DNA of 33,592 nt, taken from positions 1 to 33,592 of the forward strand of contig JAFANA010000091.1 of NCBI GenBank assembly GCA_019232905.1. The letters are read 5' to 3'. The stretch is from Vulcanimicrobiota bacterium (lineage in GTDB: Bacteria > Vulcanimicrobiota > Vulcanimicrobiia > Vulcanimicrobiales > Vulcanimicrobiaceae). The position numbers were made by a program, and so were the translations under genes. The notes beneath the pieces were generated by a model that had not been told where the DNA came from, did no database searches, and saw only the letters and a list, made by a program, of their open reading frames with translations. Below are positions 15,039 to 22,119 of the stretch, in pieces (the stretch's first letter is position 1; every line of letters begins with the position of its first letter).

Positions 15039-16273
15039 TGCTTGTACGAGACTTTCTCGCCGTCGCCGATGCTCGATTGACCGTTCGAGACGACGCGAGT
15101 TCCCGATGAGATCCCCGTGACGACCGAGGTCGCACCGTCATTAGCAAGTTCCGTGACTTTCACGGTTTTGACGGTGCTGTCCGGCTGCACGATCTGCACG
15201 CTGTCGTGGTTGTCGTCGGTGAATGCCGTAACCGGAATGCGGACGCCGCGCACGCTCGGGAGACGTACGCTACCTTGAATTGCCATACCGGGACGCAGCG
15301 ACTCGTCTTGGTTCGGCATCAGAATCTTCACTTGGAACTGCGTCGATCCAGGCTGAATCTCGTTGAGAACGCCGACGACTTGCCCCGTCAGATTTGACTT
15401 GCCGCCGACGACCGATATCGTCGCGTTGCTTCCGGCGCTAATCCCTTCGATTTGTTGCGCGGAGCCGCGAAGAATCGCGTACGCCGGCTTCACTTGTTGA
15501 AGCGTAAAAATCTGACGATTGCCGGGATATTCGCCGGGATTGAGGTTGCGATTGACGACGATGCCGTCAATAGGCGACACAATGACGGCCTTCGAGATTT
15601 GCACGCGAATCTGCTGCGCTTGCGCGAGCGCGACTGCGACTTGCGCGCGCGCCTGCTCGACGGTCGATGATTGCATGCCGGGCGCATTCAGGCTTGGACC
15701 ATTGGCCTGCACGGTCGCTTGCGCGCTGCGCACATTGGATTGATCGTTTCTGACCGTAGCCTGATCGGATTGCACCGTTTGCAATGCAACGTACCCTTGG
15801 TGATACAGTGCCTGGTCGCGTTGCAGAGTTTCCTGATCGCGGTTCAACGTTGCCTGCGCACCCGAAAGTGCCTGATTGCCTTGTGTGATCGACGCCGAGC
15901 CGGCGTACACGCTATGCTGCGTATTCGCCTGATTACTCTGCGCGGTTGCGAGATCCGAGGCGAGTTGCGCTTGAAGATCGGCGGTGTCGAGGCGAGCGAG
16001 AACCTCACCCTTCGCGACATGATCGCCTTCTTGAACGTCGACGCTGTCGGCGGGTTCAGTAAGCGAACTCTGAATCGCCACTTCTTGGTACGGGGCAATG
16101 AGACCGGCGAGCGTCGAGGCGGGCATGACCGCTCCGAATGTCGCCATCGACGTGTCGACGTATGGGGTCGGTGCTTGCCGCTGCGGTGGCTGTCTGCTGC
16201 AACCGGCGCCCGCGGTGAGAAGCAAAATGCCGGCCAATACCGCGGCGCCGGCCCGTCGTCTTTCGTCTTTCAT
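15035..16273 (-). CDS. RND efflux periplasmic adaptor (membrane fusion protein)
   Basis: About 412 residues. A lipoprotein-like signal (AAVLAGILLLTAGAGC, lipobox slightly atypical) is followed by a barrel-sandwich strand (GLIAPYQEVAIQSSLTEPAD, VQEGDHVAKGEVLARLDTAD), a long Gln-rich alpha-hairpin (residues about 105-225, with NRDQETLQRDQALYHQG), the second half of the lipoyl domain (VIVSPIDGIVVNRNLNPGEY) and the beta-barrel. It links the RND pump to an outer-membrane channel. ATG 16273 gives a compact signal peptide; a TTG at 16285 is also in frame. Confidence 0.94.
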   Translation of the reverse strand: MKDERRRAGAAVLAGILLLTAGAGCSRQPPQRQAPTPYVDTSMATFGAVMPASTLAGLIAPYQEVAIQSSLTEPADSVDVQEGDHVAKGEVLARLDTADLQAQLASDLATAQSNQANTQHSVYAGSASITQGNQALSGAQATLNRDQETLQRDQALYHQGYVALQTVQSDQATVRNDQSNVRSAQATVQANGPSLNAPGMQSSTVEQARAQVAVALAQAQQIRVQISKAVIVSPIDGIVVNRNLNPGEYPGNRQIFTLQQVKPAYAILRGSAQQIEGISAGSNATISVVGGKSNLTGQVVGVLNEIQPGSTQFQVKILMPNQDESLRPGMAIQGSVRLPSVRGVRIPVTAFTDDNHDSVQIVQPDSTVKTVKVTELANDGATSVVTGISSGTRVVSNGQSSIGDGEKVSYKQ

Positions 16274-16326
16274 CGTCTCAGTCAAACAATGTGCCCGTTT
16301 CCCTTGAGAATCACATGAAAACCGCC

Positions 16327-17439
16327 TTAGCGACCGGATGCCAGCGAAACGGGAAGTCCGCGCGGGTCAAGGCGGATGCCGGCGTACAGCCGCGTCACCT
16401 CGTTGTAATTGGCAACGCCGGCAGCAATGTGGTTGCTCTTGAGATACGAGTTATACGTGTGCCACGACGCCGACGCGAGGCGCGCGTTGATCCGCTGCGC
16501 GTTGCGTTTTCGCAACGCCGCAAAATCGCTCCAGACCAACGGCACAAACGTATTTTTCTGATACTTCTCCAGCGGCGGCAGATAGAGAAAGAGCTCCAGC
16601 CATCCGGAATACTCGAGTACGGCATCGTGAGAACGCGTGCACGTGACGATGGCGACGTAGTTCGCTTCGTCTTCGCGCGCATAGGCCGCAACGTGGGTCC
16701 ATTCATGAGCGAGCGAAAACGGACGCTCGAACCACAGCAGATCGCTAGCGAGCTGGACGTTGAGCGTCAATGGATTGATGAATCCGCTCGTTCCGGTCGC
16801 ATTCATGAACGGATCGAAGAGGGTCGGCTTCGGGGCACCCGTCAACGGCGACCAACGATCGCCGCCGGCTTGCACGACCGGAAGCCACGAACCGTAAAGC
16901 GCATCCAGATCAACCGCGAGTTTCCCTTGTTCTTCAGCGTGCGCAAGCGGCGCAAGTCGATTCACTTCGGCGATCGCGCGCTTGCGCAACGCGTCGACCG
17001 CCCGCGGCGTTACCGCCGAACGATCGTACTCGACCCGCGTTTCGATCGGCGCTCGATTGTAATTCCAACCCCAGCTCGCTTCGAACCAGAAGTAGTACAA
17101 GCCGAGCACGCCGATGACTTCAACCATCGTCAGCGCGATGCGCCGCCAGAGCTCGAAGTTCGGGCGCTTGCGAAACCAAATCGGAACGCGCCACACAAAA
17201 AGCGCGATTCCAAGCGCGATCGCAACATCGCCGAGCGACCATGGCGTCGCGTTCGTCAGTGGAAAGATCGTGCGCTCCCAGTTCGGATAGACGCCGTTTG
17301 CGAACGTAGTCTCAACCCACTGCGCGTTCGATGGAACCAGCAGCGTCAACACACCAAACGCGATGCCGATCGCCGGAAAGAGCGATAAAGCAAAGGAGCC
17401 GCCCAAGGGGCGGCTCCCGTTTTTCACGTTGATGCGCAA
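16327..17439 (-). CDS. DUF3810 family membrane protein, putative zinc metallopeptidase
   Basis: A 370-residue protein with about three N-terminal membrane segments (FPAIGIAFGVLTLLV, LGDVAIALGIALFVW, VEVIGVLGLYYFWF), the DUF3810 landmark ASWGWNYNRAPIET, and a zinc-site motif HEWTH (245-249) followed by acidic residues (AREDEANY). The H-E-x-x-H motif suggests peptidase activity, which is not established for the family. The first ATG (17439) lies 11 bases behind the rpsI stop, and the first 15 codons coincide with the rpsI terminator hairpin. The true start may therefore be a later non-ATG codon (for example GTG 17352, which would cut the first helix). Confidence 0.85.
   Translation of the reverse strand: MRINVKNGSRPLGGSFALSLFPAIGIAFGVLTLLVPSNAQWVETTFANGVYPNWERTIFPLTNATPWSLGDVAIALGIALFVWRVPIWFRKRPNFELWRRIALTMVEVIGVLGLYYFWFEASWGWNYNRAPIETRVEYDRSAVTPRAVDALRKRAIAEVNRLAPLAHAEEQGKLAVDLDALYGSWLPVVQAGGDRWSPLTGAPKPTLFDPFMNATGTSGFINPLTLNVQLASDLLWFERPFSLAHEWTHVAAYAREDEANYVAIVTCTRSHDAVLEYSGWLELFLYLPPLEKYQKNTFVPLVWSDFAALRKRNAQRINARLASASWHTYNSYLKSNHIAAGVANYNEVTRLYAGIRLDPRGLPVSLASGR
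17386..17424 (-). terminator. Intrinsic terminator of rplM-rpsI
   Basis: A 10-bp perfect stem (GGAGCCGCCC with GGGCGGCTCC, 395-404 and 408-417 of the 17 kb block) with a 3-base loop lies 34 bases behind the rpsI stop. Read on the minus strand it is preceded by AAAAA and followed by TTTGCTTT. A T-run also flanks it on the plus strand, so it may work in both directions. Confidence 0.8.
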
Positions 17440-17450
17440 GTCGCTTAGAA

Positions 17451-17843
17451 TTAGCGCTTCGAGAACTGGAAGCGTTTACGTGCGCGTTTGCGGCCGTACT
17501 TCTTCGATTCTTTTTCGCGCGGATCGCGAGTCAGAAAACCGTTCTTGCGCAGAATCTCTTTGAACGAACCGTCCATCTCGACGAGCGCGCGCGCGATGCC
17601 GTGACGCACCGCACCGGCCTGTCCCGTTACGCCGCCGCCTTCCGCCTTGACGATGATGTCGAAACGGCCGCCGCTCTGCGTCGCTTCGAGCGGTTGACGC
17701 ACGATCTGCTGGAGTTGCGGACGCGGGAAGTATTCTTCGATCGGCTTCTTATTAACGGTGATGACGCCTTGACCGAGGACGAGCTTTACGCGCGCGATTG
17801 CGCGCTTACGGCGTCCGGTGGCTTGAATCTGATTAGTATCCAC
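17451..17843 (-). CDS. rpsI: 30S ribosomal protein S9
   Basis: 130 residues, full length. Typical S9 features: [18 protein letters not shown] at the start, [12 protein letters not shown]-like [30 protein letters not shown], and the basic C-terminal tail [17 protein letters not shown] that reaches the P-site tRNA. GTG start with an AGGAG site seven bases upstream that overlaps the rplM stop codon. Second gene of the rplM-rpsI operon. Confidence 0.99.
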   Translation of the reverse strand: MDTNQIQATGRRKRAIARVKLVLGQGVITVNKKPIEEYFPRPQLQQIVRQPLEATQSGGRFDIIVKAEGGGVTGQAGAVRHGIARALVEMDGSFKEILRKNGFLTRDPREKESKKYGRKRARKRFQFSKR

Positions 17844-17851
17844 GAATACTC

Positions 17852-18277
17852 CTAGAACAGCGGCTGCGGCTTTTGCGCGTCGTGTGTGTGCGTCGAACCT
17901 TCGTACACTTTCAAACGTCCGAGTTGGACGTCGCGCATACGGTTGGTCGGGAGCATTCCGCGCACGGCCTTCTCGATGAGGCGCGTCGGGTGCTTCTCGT
18001 GAATTTCACGCGCGGTCTTCGTTTTGAGTCCGCCCGGGAAACCGCTGTGATTGTGGTAGACCTTCTCGTCCCACTTCTTTCCGCCGAGTTCGATTTTGTC
18101 GGCGTTGATCACAATGACGAAATCGCCGTTGTCAATGTGCGGCGTCCACGTCGGTTTGTGTTTGCCCGAGAGCGCGCGCGCAATGCGCACCGCGAGCGTG
18201 CCGAGTCGTTGCCCGGCCGCATCGACGATGTACCAATCGGCCTTCGTCTCTTCGGTTTTCTGTAGCGTCGTTCGCAT
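17852..18277 (-). CDS. rplM: 50S ribosomal protein L13
   Basis: 141 residues. L13 signatures: [103 protein letters not shown] 18277 has an AGGA site about eight bases upstream; an upstream in-frame start adds nine residues not found in L13. Confidence 0.99.
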   Translation of the reverse strand: MRTTLQKTEETKADWYIVDAAGQRLGTLAVRIARALSGKHKPTWTPHIDNGDFVIVINADKIELGGKKWDEKVYHNHSGFPGGLKTKTAREIHEKHPTRLIEKAVRGMLPTNRMRDVQLGRLKVYEGSTHTHDAQKPQPLF

Positions 18278-18334
18278 TAAAAATATCCTGACAAGAAAGT
18301 CCACGCCGCGCCATCGGGCACGACGAACTTACGC

Positions 18335-18364
18335 ATATTAGCGGGTCATCGGCCCCCACGTCAA
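18335..18364 (-). promoter_or_regulatory. Sigma-70-type promoter of rplM-rpsI
   Basis: Minus-strand TTGACG (359-364) and TAATAT (335-340) boxes are separated by 18 bases. The expected start of transcription leaves a leader of about 50 bases before rplM. The promoter is divergent from, and about 25 bp away from, the marR promoter. Confidence 0.7.
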
Positions 18365-18388
18365 GGGATTTTTCACGAGGAGAACCAT

Positions 18389-18418
18389 TTGACAAGTATT
18401 TGACTAATCAAATATACT
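18389..18418 (+). promoter_or_regulatory. marR promoter with embedded MarR-type operator
   Basis: A near-consensus promoter: TTGACA (389-394), 18-base spacer, TATACT (413-418). The spacer and -10 box contain a perfect 7-bp inverted repeat, TATTTGA-CTAA-TCAAATA (397-414), of the TTGACTAATCAA type bound by many MarR proteins. The predicted start point is only a few bases before the ATG at 18427, so the mRNA would be nearly leaderless. Binding by the MarR protein is inferred. Confidence 0.75.
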
Positions 18419-18426
18419 CGGAGCCC

Positions 18427-18831
18427 ATGTCCACAGACGCAATAGAAACGCTCTTGGCTCTTGCCTCAGCATATGCCATGGCGACGCGCTCGCTAGAGGT
18501 CGCCGGCCTGAGCTTTGCCGAGCTGCGCCTGCTCCTCGCCCTGCGCGGTGCCGAGACGGGACGCCGCCCAACCGAACTTGCCCGTGATTTGAGCCTCACC
18601 CCGTCCGGCGTCACCCGTGCGCTACTCCCCCTCGAGAAGCGAGGCATCGTCGAACGCAAGCGAGATCCCGGAGACGGCCGCGCCTCCCACGTCTTCCTGA
18701 CGGCAGCCGGCCGAACGCTCGTCGACGAAGGCGCGAAAGCCGCCGGCGAGCGAGGGGCGAAGCTACTCCGCCGCCTCAGCGTCGGCCAAACCAAGCAGCT
18801 CCAGCGCCTGCTAGAAGAAATCGCCCGCTAG
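18427..18831 (+). CDS. MarR-family transcriptional regulator
   Basis: 134 residues with the winged helix: FAELRLLLALRGAETGRRPT, LARDLSLTPSGVTRALLPLE (recognition helix), KRGIVERKRDPGDGRASHVF (wing) and a C-terminal dimer helix ending in QRLLEEIAR. MarR proteins bind palindromic operators and release them on ligand or oxidation; there is no Cys here, so a ligand is more likely. A TTG start nine codons upstream would lie in the -10 region and is rejected. No target gene follows; the operator suggests autoregulation and possibly effects on the divergent rplM promoter. Confidence 0.92.
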   Translation: MSTDAIETLLALASAYAMATRSLEVAGLSFAELRLLLALRGAETGRRPTELARDLSLTPSGVTRALLPLEKRGIVERKRDPGDGRASHVFLTAAGRTLVDEGAKAAGERGAKLLRRLSVGQTKQLQRLLEEIAR

Positions 18832-18832
18832 C

Positions 18833-18964
18833 GTGTCATCCTGAACGAAGCGAAGCGCAGTTGAAGGATCGCCTGAAGACAAAAGCCCGGCGAGATCTCG
18901 TCCGGCAATTGATGCGTAACGGTCCTTCAACTCCGGTGCTTCGCACCTGCGTTCAGGATGACAC
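18833..18964. repeat. Inverted-repeat element, copy 1 of 3
   Basis: A 132-bp element bounded by GTGTCATCCTGAACG and its reverse complement. Inner parts of both arms also pair (AGTTGAAGGA with TCCTTCAACT, GAAGC with GCTTC), giving imperfect arms of about 45 bases around a 45-base centre. It begins one base after the marR stop and could end that transcript. The centre differs from copies 2 and 3 at several sites (for example GCCCGGCGAGATCTCG). The outer motif resembles a short palindromic repeat common in many bacterial genomes. Confidence 0.9.
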
Positions 18965-18973
18965 GAGCGCGCA

Positions 18974-19106
18974 GTGTCATCCTGAACGGAGCGAAGCGCA
19001 GTTGAAGGATTGCCTGAAGACAAAAGCTCGGCGGGATTCTCGTCGGGCAATTGATGCGTAACGGTCCTTCAACTCCGGTGCTTCGCACCTGCGTTCAGGA
19101 TGACAC
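18974..19106. repeat. Inverted-repeat element, copy 2 of 3
   Basis: A 133-bp copy, nearly identical to copy 3 and separated from copy 1 by a 9-base spacer. It has GGAGCGAAGCGCAG in the left arm where copies 1 and 3 have AAGCGAAGCGCAG. The repeat period is about 142 bp. Confidence 0.9.
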
Positions 19107-19115
19107 GAGCCCGCA

Positions 19116-19248
19116 GTGTCATCCTGAACGAAGCGAAGCGCAGTTGAAGGATTGCCTGAAGACAAAAGCTCGGCGGGATTCTCGTCGGGCAATTGATGCG
19201 TAACGGTCCTTCAACTCCGGTGCTTCACACCTGCGTTCAGGATGACAC
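19116..19248. repeat. Inverted-repeat element, copy 3 of 3
   Basis: A 133-bp copy following a 9-base spacer. Its right end abuts, and supplies the in-frame TGA to, the decayed DUF1801 gene, so the element sits at the end of that broken reading frame. One base differs in the right arm (CTTCACACC against CTTCGCACC). Confidence 0.9.
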
Positions 19249-19375
19249 CTTCTTCGAGCCGGCGGTGTTGAGTGCGGCGGCGGCGCGAATGAGGGCGGTT
19301 AGGGCTTTCTCGTTGATCTTCTCGCGACATGTTGCCGCGCCAATCGCCAAGCTCTTTGATCCGTTCGTCGATCAT
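19237..19375 (-). pseudogene. Decayed DUF1801 gene (N- and C-terminal pieces joined out of frame)
   Basis: From ATG 19375 the frame reads MIDERIKELGDWRGNM, a typical DUF1801 N-terminus (I-K-E-L-x-D-W-R-G). A different frame then reads REKINEKALTALIRAAAALN followed by TAGSKK, a typical DUF1801 C-terminus (K-I-D/N-E-x-A-L-x-A-L-I-R-x-A-V/A-A-L-N). The central 80-90 residues are missing and the span (139 bp) is not a multiple of three. The last codons run into repeat copy 3. It lies 14 bp behind the VOC gene, so it was probably its operon partner. Confidence 0.65.
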
Positions 19376-19389
19376 GTGAGACGGTGACT

Positions 19390-19728
19390 TCACGGAAATT
19401 GCCGTAACCCGACGATCGTACCGTTGGGATCTTTGACGCTCGCAACGAGCAACCCATTGGCAACATCCGTAATGTCTTGCACGACGGTACCACCCGCACC
19501 GACGAGCCCTTTGACGCTCGCCGCAATGTCGCCGACCGTCCAATACGCAAGGCCTCCGGGCTTCGCGCTCGAGCCTTGCGGAATGAGGCCGATTTCGATA
19601 TCGCCGTTTTTGTAGCCGACGTAGTACGGCGTATCGGCGTACGGGTCCGCTCCGATGAGCTCGCGAAAGAATCGCTTGGCAGCGGTCATATCGGCCGCCT
19701 CATAGATCAATAGAGACACATCACTCAA
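19390..19728 (-). CDS. VOC family protein, probable ECF41 target
   Basis: 112 residues with the VOC fold: SLLIYEAADMTAAKRFFREL, DTPYYVGYKNGDIEIGLIPQ, GLAYWTVGDIAASVKGLVGA, VKDPNGTIVGLRQF. Of the glyoxalase-like type without a known substrate. TTG start with an AAGGGG site nine bases upstream; a GTG at 19719 is the alternative. It is divergent from the ECF sigma gene and has an ECF41-type promoter in the 47-bp gap. Confidence 0.87.
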   Translation of the reverse strand: MSDVSLLIYEAADMTAAKRFFRELIGADPYADTPYYVGYKNGDIEIGLIPQGSSAKPGGLAYWTVGDIAASVKGLVGAGGTVVQDITDVANGLLVASVKDPNGTIVGLRQFP

Positions 19729-19753
19729 GATTTCAATCCCCTTTCAACTCTAT

Positions 19754-19781
19754 GACGGATTGAGCGCGATAAAACGTGACG
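19754..19781 (-). promoter_or_regulatory. ECF41-type promoter of the VOC gene
   Basis: On the minus strand CGTCACG (775-781) is followed after 17 bases by CGTC (754-757). This agrees with the published ECF41 consensus TGTCACA-N16/17-CGTC except at the two outer bases of the -35 box. Transcription would start about 20 bases before the VOC start codon. The -35 box overlaps the first codons of the sigma gene itself. Confidence 0.6.
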
Positions 19782-20660
19782 AGTTCGGAACAGCTTGCGG
19801 AGCGCTTTGAAACGGCTCGGCCGCGATTGGCGCGCATCGCAGTGCGAATGCTTGGGTCGGCCACTGAGTCCGACGACGCGCTGCAGGAGACCTGGCTGCG
19901 TATCAGCCGCGCCGATATTGATGGAGTCGCAAATCTCGACGGTTGGTTGACGACCATCGTTGCACGCGTGTGCCTCGATGCGCTCAAACGCCCGGGACGA
20001 CGGCATGAAAAGCTCACGTCGGACGATCCGCGTCACGACGTGCCGTCGATCGCGCCTGGTGAACGTCCCGAAGAGGAGGCGATGCTCGCCGATTCACTTG
20101 GCGTTGCCCTTCGTCTGCTGCTCGATTCGCTACAGCCCGCAGAACGCGTTGCCTACGTACTGCACGATATGTTCGACGTGCCCTTCGACGACATCGGTGC
20201 GATCGTCGAACGTACGCCCGAAGCAGCGCGCCAACTCGCAAGCCGCGCGCGACGGCGGGTGCGCGGTCTCTCCGACGGACGCGATGTCGTCACGCAACGC
20301 CATGACGAACTCGTTCGTGCGTTTCTCGCCGCTTCGAGAGCGGGAAATTTTTCGGCGCTGCTCGCGCTACTCGATCCGGAAGCGAAAGTTCGCGCCGACG
20401 GTGCCGTGCTCGCAATGGGCGGCGCCGCGTATTTTGCCGAGTTTCCGATCGAAGGCGCTGCTGCCGTCGCGAGAACGTTCACGGGACGTGCGCGCGCTGC
20501 GCTCCCGGCATTTATCGACGGTCGACCGGGAGCCGTGTGGGTTCACGAACGCGAAGCGCGCGTTGCCTTTCAGTTTACGATCGCCGGCGATCGCATCACC
20601 GCGATCGATCTCGTCGCCGATCGCGATACGCTTGCGCACGCCATCATCGAGCGAGAGTAA
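19776..20660 (+). CDS. ECF41/SigJ-like sigma factor with SnoaL-like C-terminal domain
   Basis: 294 residues. Region 2 (RPRLARIAVRMLGSATESDD, ALQETWLRIS, LDGWLTTIVARVCLDALKR) and region 4 (LLLDSLQPAERVAYVLHDMF, PFDDIGAIVERTPEAARQLA, SRARRRVRG) are complete. Residues 180-290 form the NTF2/SnoaL-like extension that controls ECF41 factors (FLAASRAGNFSALLALLDPE, VRADGAVLAMGG, AFQFTIAGDRITAIDLVADR). ECF41 factors work without a classical anti-sigma and activate a neighbouring gene, here VOC plus the broken DUF1801. GTG start. The end overlaps convergent truA by 17 bases. Confidence 0.9.
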   Translation: MTSSEQLAERFETARPRLARIAVRMLGSATESDDALQETWLRISRADIDGVANLDGWLTTIVARVCLDALKRPGRRHEKLTSDDPRHDVPSIAPGERPEEEAMLADSLGVALRLLLDSLQPAERVAYVLHDMFDVPFDDIGAIVERTPEAARQLASRARRRVRGLSDGRDVVTQRHDELVRAFLAASRAGNFSALLALLDPEAKVRADGAVLAMGGAAYFAEFPIEGAAAVARTFTGRARAALPAFIDGRPGAVWVHEREARVAFQFTIAGDRITAIDLVADRDTLAHAIIERE

Positions 20661-21408
20661 AGACCGGCGGCTCCGCATATGAGTCGTAGCCATCGAGATA
20701 CTTGACGCCTGCGAGGTATAAACCGTGCGCCGGTGCCGTAAGGCCCGCAGATGCACGAGACTTTGCGAGCAGCACCGCGGGAATCGTCGCGGGATCGCGT
20801 CGTCCGAGGCCGCACTCAACGAGCGTCCCGACAATCGTGCGCACCATGCGATGTAAAAAGCCGTCGGCGGAGATTTGCACGCGCACGTACTCGCCCGATT
20901 CGGCGATGTCGAGCGATTGCACGTTGCGAATCGTCACGCCGCCTTCGGGAAGCATGCCGCAAAACGACCGGAAATCGTGCTCGCCGATGAGGTGCCGCGC
21001 ACCCTCGCGCATGCGATCGAGGTCGAGTGTGCCGTAAACGTGATACGCGCGATGCGCAAGCAGCGCCGAGCGGTCTTTCCGATGCAGAATCGCGTACACG
21101 TACGTCCGCGAACGCGCTGAGAAGCGCGCAGAAAACCGTTCGTCGACGATCGCAACGTCGCGAACGGAGACGTCATCGGGAAGCGCGCTGTTGCAAGCGA
21201 TCGCGAGTCGCTCGAACGGAAACGAGCGGGCCGTGCTAAACGATATCACTTGCCCGCTCGCATGAACGCCGGTATCGGTCCGGCCGGCGCCGGTGATTTT
21301 TACCGGCTCTTGCAGCAGTTGCGAAAGCGTCCGTTCGACTTCGCCTGCAACGCTGCGTACCGCCGGCTGAAACTGAAAACCGAAGAATGCGGTGCCGTCA
21401 TATTCCAC
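20644..21408 (-). CDS. truA: tRNA pseudouridine synthase A
   Basis: TruA makes pseudouridine at tRNA positions 38-40. Seen: VEYDGTAFFGFQFQP, the catalytic motif GAGRTDTGVHASGQV (catalytic Asp in R-T-D-x-G-V-H), FSARSRTYVYAILHRK, HDFRSFCG and DGFLHRMVRTIVGTLVECG. The start is uncertain: GTG 21408 begins at VEYDG and trims the first strand, while GTG 21495 overlaps the upstream gene by 67 bases. The residues ITIRAA just upstream of 21408 look like genuine TruA sequence, so translation may begin at a rare codon or in the overlap. Confidence 0.95.
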   Translation of the reverse strand: MEYDGTAFFGFQFQPAVRSVAGEVERTLSQLLQEPVKITGAGRTDTGVHASGQVISFSTARSFPFERLAIACNSALPDDVSVRDVAIVDERFSARFSARSRTYVYAILHRKDRSALLAHRAYHVYGTLDLDRMREGARHLIGEHDFRSFCGMLPEGGVTIRNVQSLDIAESGEYVRVQISADGFLHRMVRTIVGTLVECGLGRRDPATIPAVLLAKSRASAGLTAPAHGLYLAGVKYLDGYDSYAEPPVFTLAR

Positions 21409-21428
21409 GGCCGCGCGAATCGTTATTT

Positions 21429-21875
21429 TTAGGCGTTCGCCGTTTCCCGTTTCGGAACGGTGCGCTTCTCGTCCAGGTCCAGCAGGTCCGGCCACGTCGT
21501 TACGTCCGTGCGGTCCGGGGCGATTTGATTGCGAAGTTGGACGAAATATTCGAGCGATTCTCCCGTGGGTTTATGCGACAGCCACTCCCGGTTCCAATTC
21601 TCGATCTCCTGCGGCGACTTCTTGTCGACGAAGCCTTTGACATACGCATTGATGTCGTCGTCGCTCTTCGCGTTCTTGATGACGTCGAGGAACGCATCGT
21701 GGTCGATGCCGAGGAAACCGAACACGCCTTGGTCCATCACGCAATTGTAGTGATACTCGCCGATGTTGCCATGCGCGAGCGCTTTCCCTTTATCGATGGT
21801 ACGGTCGATTTGGACGAGGCCGAAGAGCTTGTCGTGAACGGAACGGGGATAGGTTTGGGTCAGATCGAGACTCAT
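21429..21875 (-). CDS. DUF5069 family protein
   Basis: 148 residues matching DUF5069: DLTQTYPRSVHDKLFGLVQI, RTIDKGKALAHGNIGEYHYN, CVMDQGVFGFLGIDHDAFLD, KSDDDINAYV. The function is unknown; it is a small soluble protein found beside many housekeeping genes. A strong AAGGAG site lies six bases before the ATG. truA follows. Confidence 0.88.
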   Translation of the reverse strand: MSLDLTQTYPRSVHDKLFGLVQIDRTIDKGKALAHGNIGEYHYNCVMDQGVFGFLGIDHDAFLDVIKNAKSDDDINAYVKGFVDKKSPQEIENWNREWLSHKPTGESLEYFVQLRNQIAPDRTDVTTWPDLLDLDEKRTVPKRETANA

Positions 21876-21959
21876 GCGATCTCCTTAACGGGTCAGAGGG
21901 TAGTACACTGCCCTTCGACACGGCTTACCAAACCCCGGTTGCAGAGATAAGGTAGCTTA

Positions 21960-22118
21960 CTAGGAATTCTCGCACTCGACGTGCCGGCAACCGCACCGGC
22001 TGTGCGGCGGCTCATCCGGATCTTGCTCGTCAGCCTCGCGGCAATGAGCCCCGCAGTACGTCTGACCGAGGTCGACATAGCAAGTGCACTGCTCGTGTTC
22101 GCACTTTTGACCGTCCAC
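21960..22118 (-). CDS. Metallothionein-like protein (52 residues)
   Basis: A short Cys-rich frame reads MDGQKCEHEQCTCYVDLGQT, then YCGAHCREADEQDPDEPPHS, then RCGCRHVECENS. It has eight Cys and four His, spaced as in bacterial metallothioneins of the SmtA/PmtA type (K-C-x-x-x-x-C-x-C-x-V-D, Y-C-x-x-x-C, C-G-C/H-x-x-x-C). Such proteins bind zinc or cadmium in a Cys/His cluster. GTG start one base behind the lipoprotein stop, with a GGGG purine site, indicates coupled translation. The gene is easily missed because of its length. Confidence 0.8.
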   Translation of the reverse strand: MDGQKCEHEQCTCYVDLGQTYCGAHCREADEQDPDEPPHSRCGCRHVECENS

Positions 22119-22119
22119 G

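Noticed and set aside
18811-19192. Open frames inside the three repeats (reading SVQDDT, CHPERR and similar)
   Set aside because: They come from the repeat palindromes read through; such frames are well-known false genes and have no start context.
18833-19248. CRISPR array
   Set aside because: The repeats are 133 bp with 9-base spacers and are themselves inverted repeats; no cas genes are present.
21876-21959. Possible tRNA-like sequence (AGAGGGTAGTACACTG resembling a D-arm)
   Set aside because: No acceptor stem, anticodon stem of only three pairs and no proper T-arm; treated as a plain gap before DUF5069.
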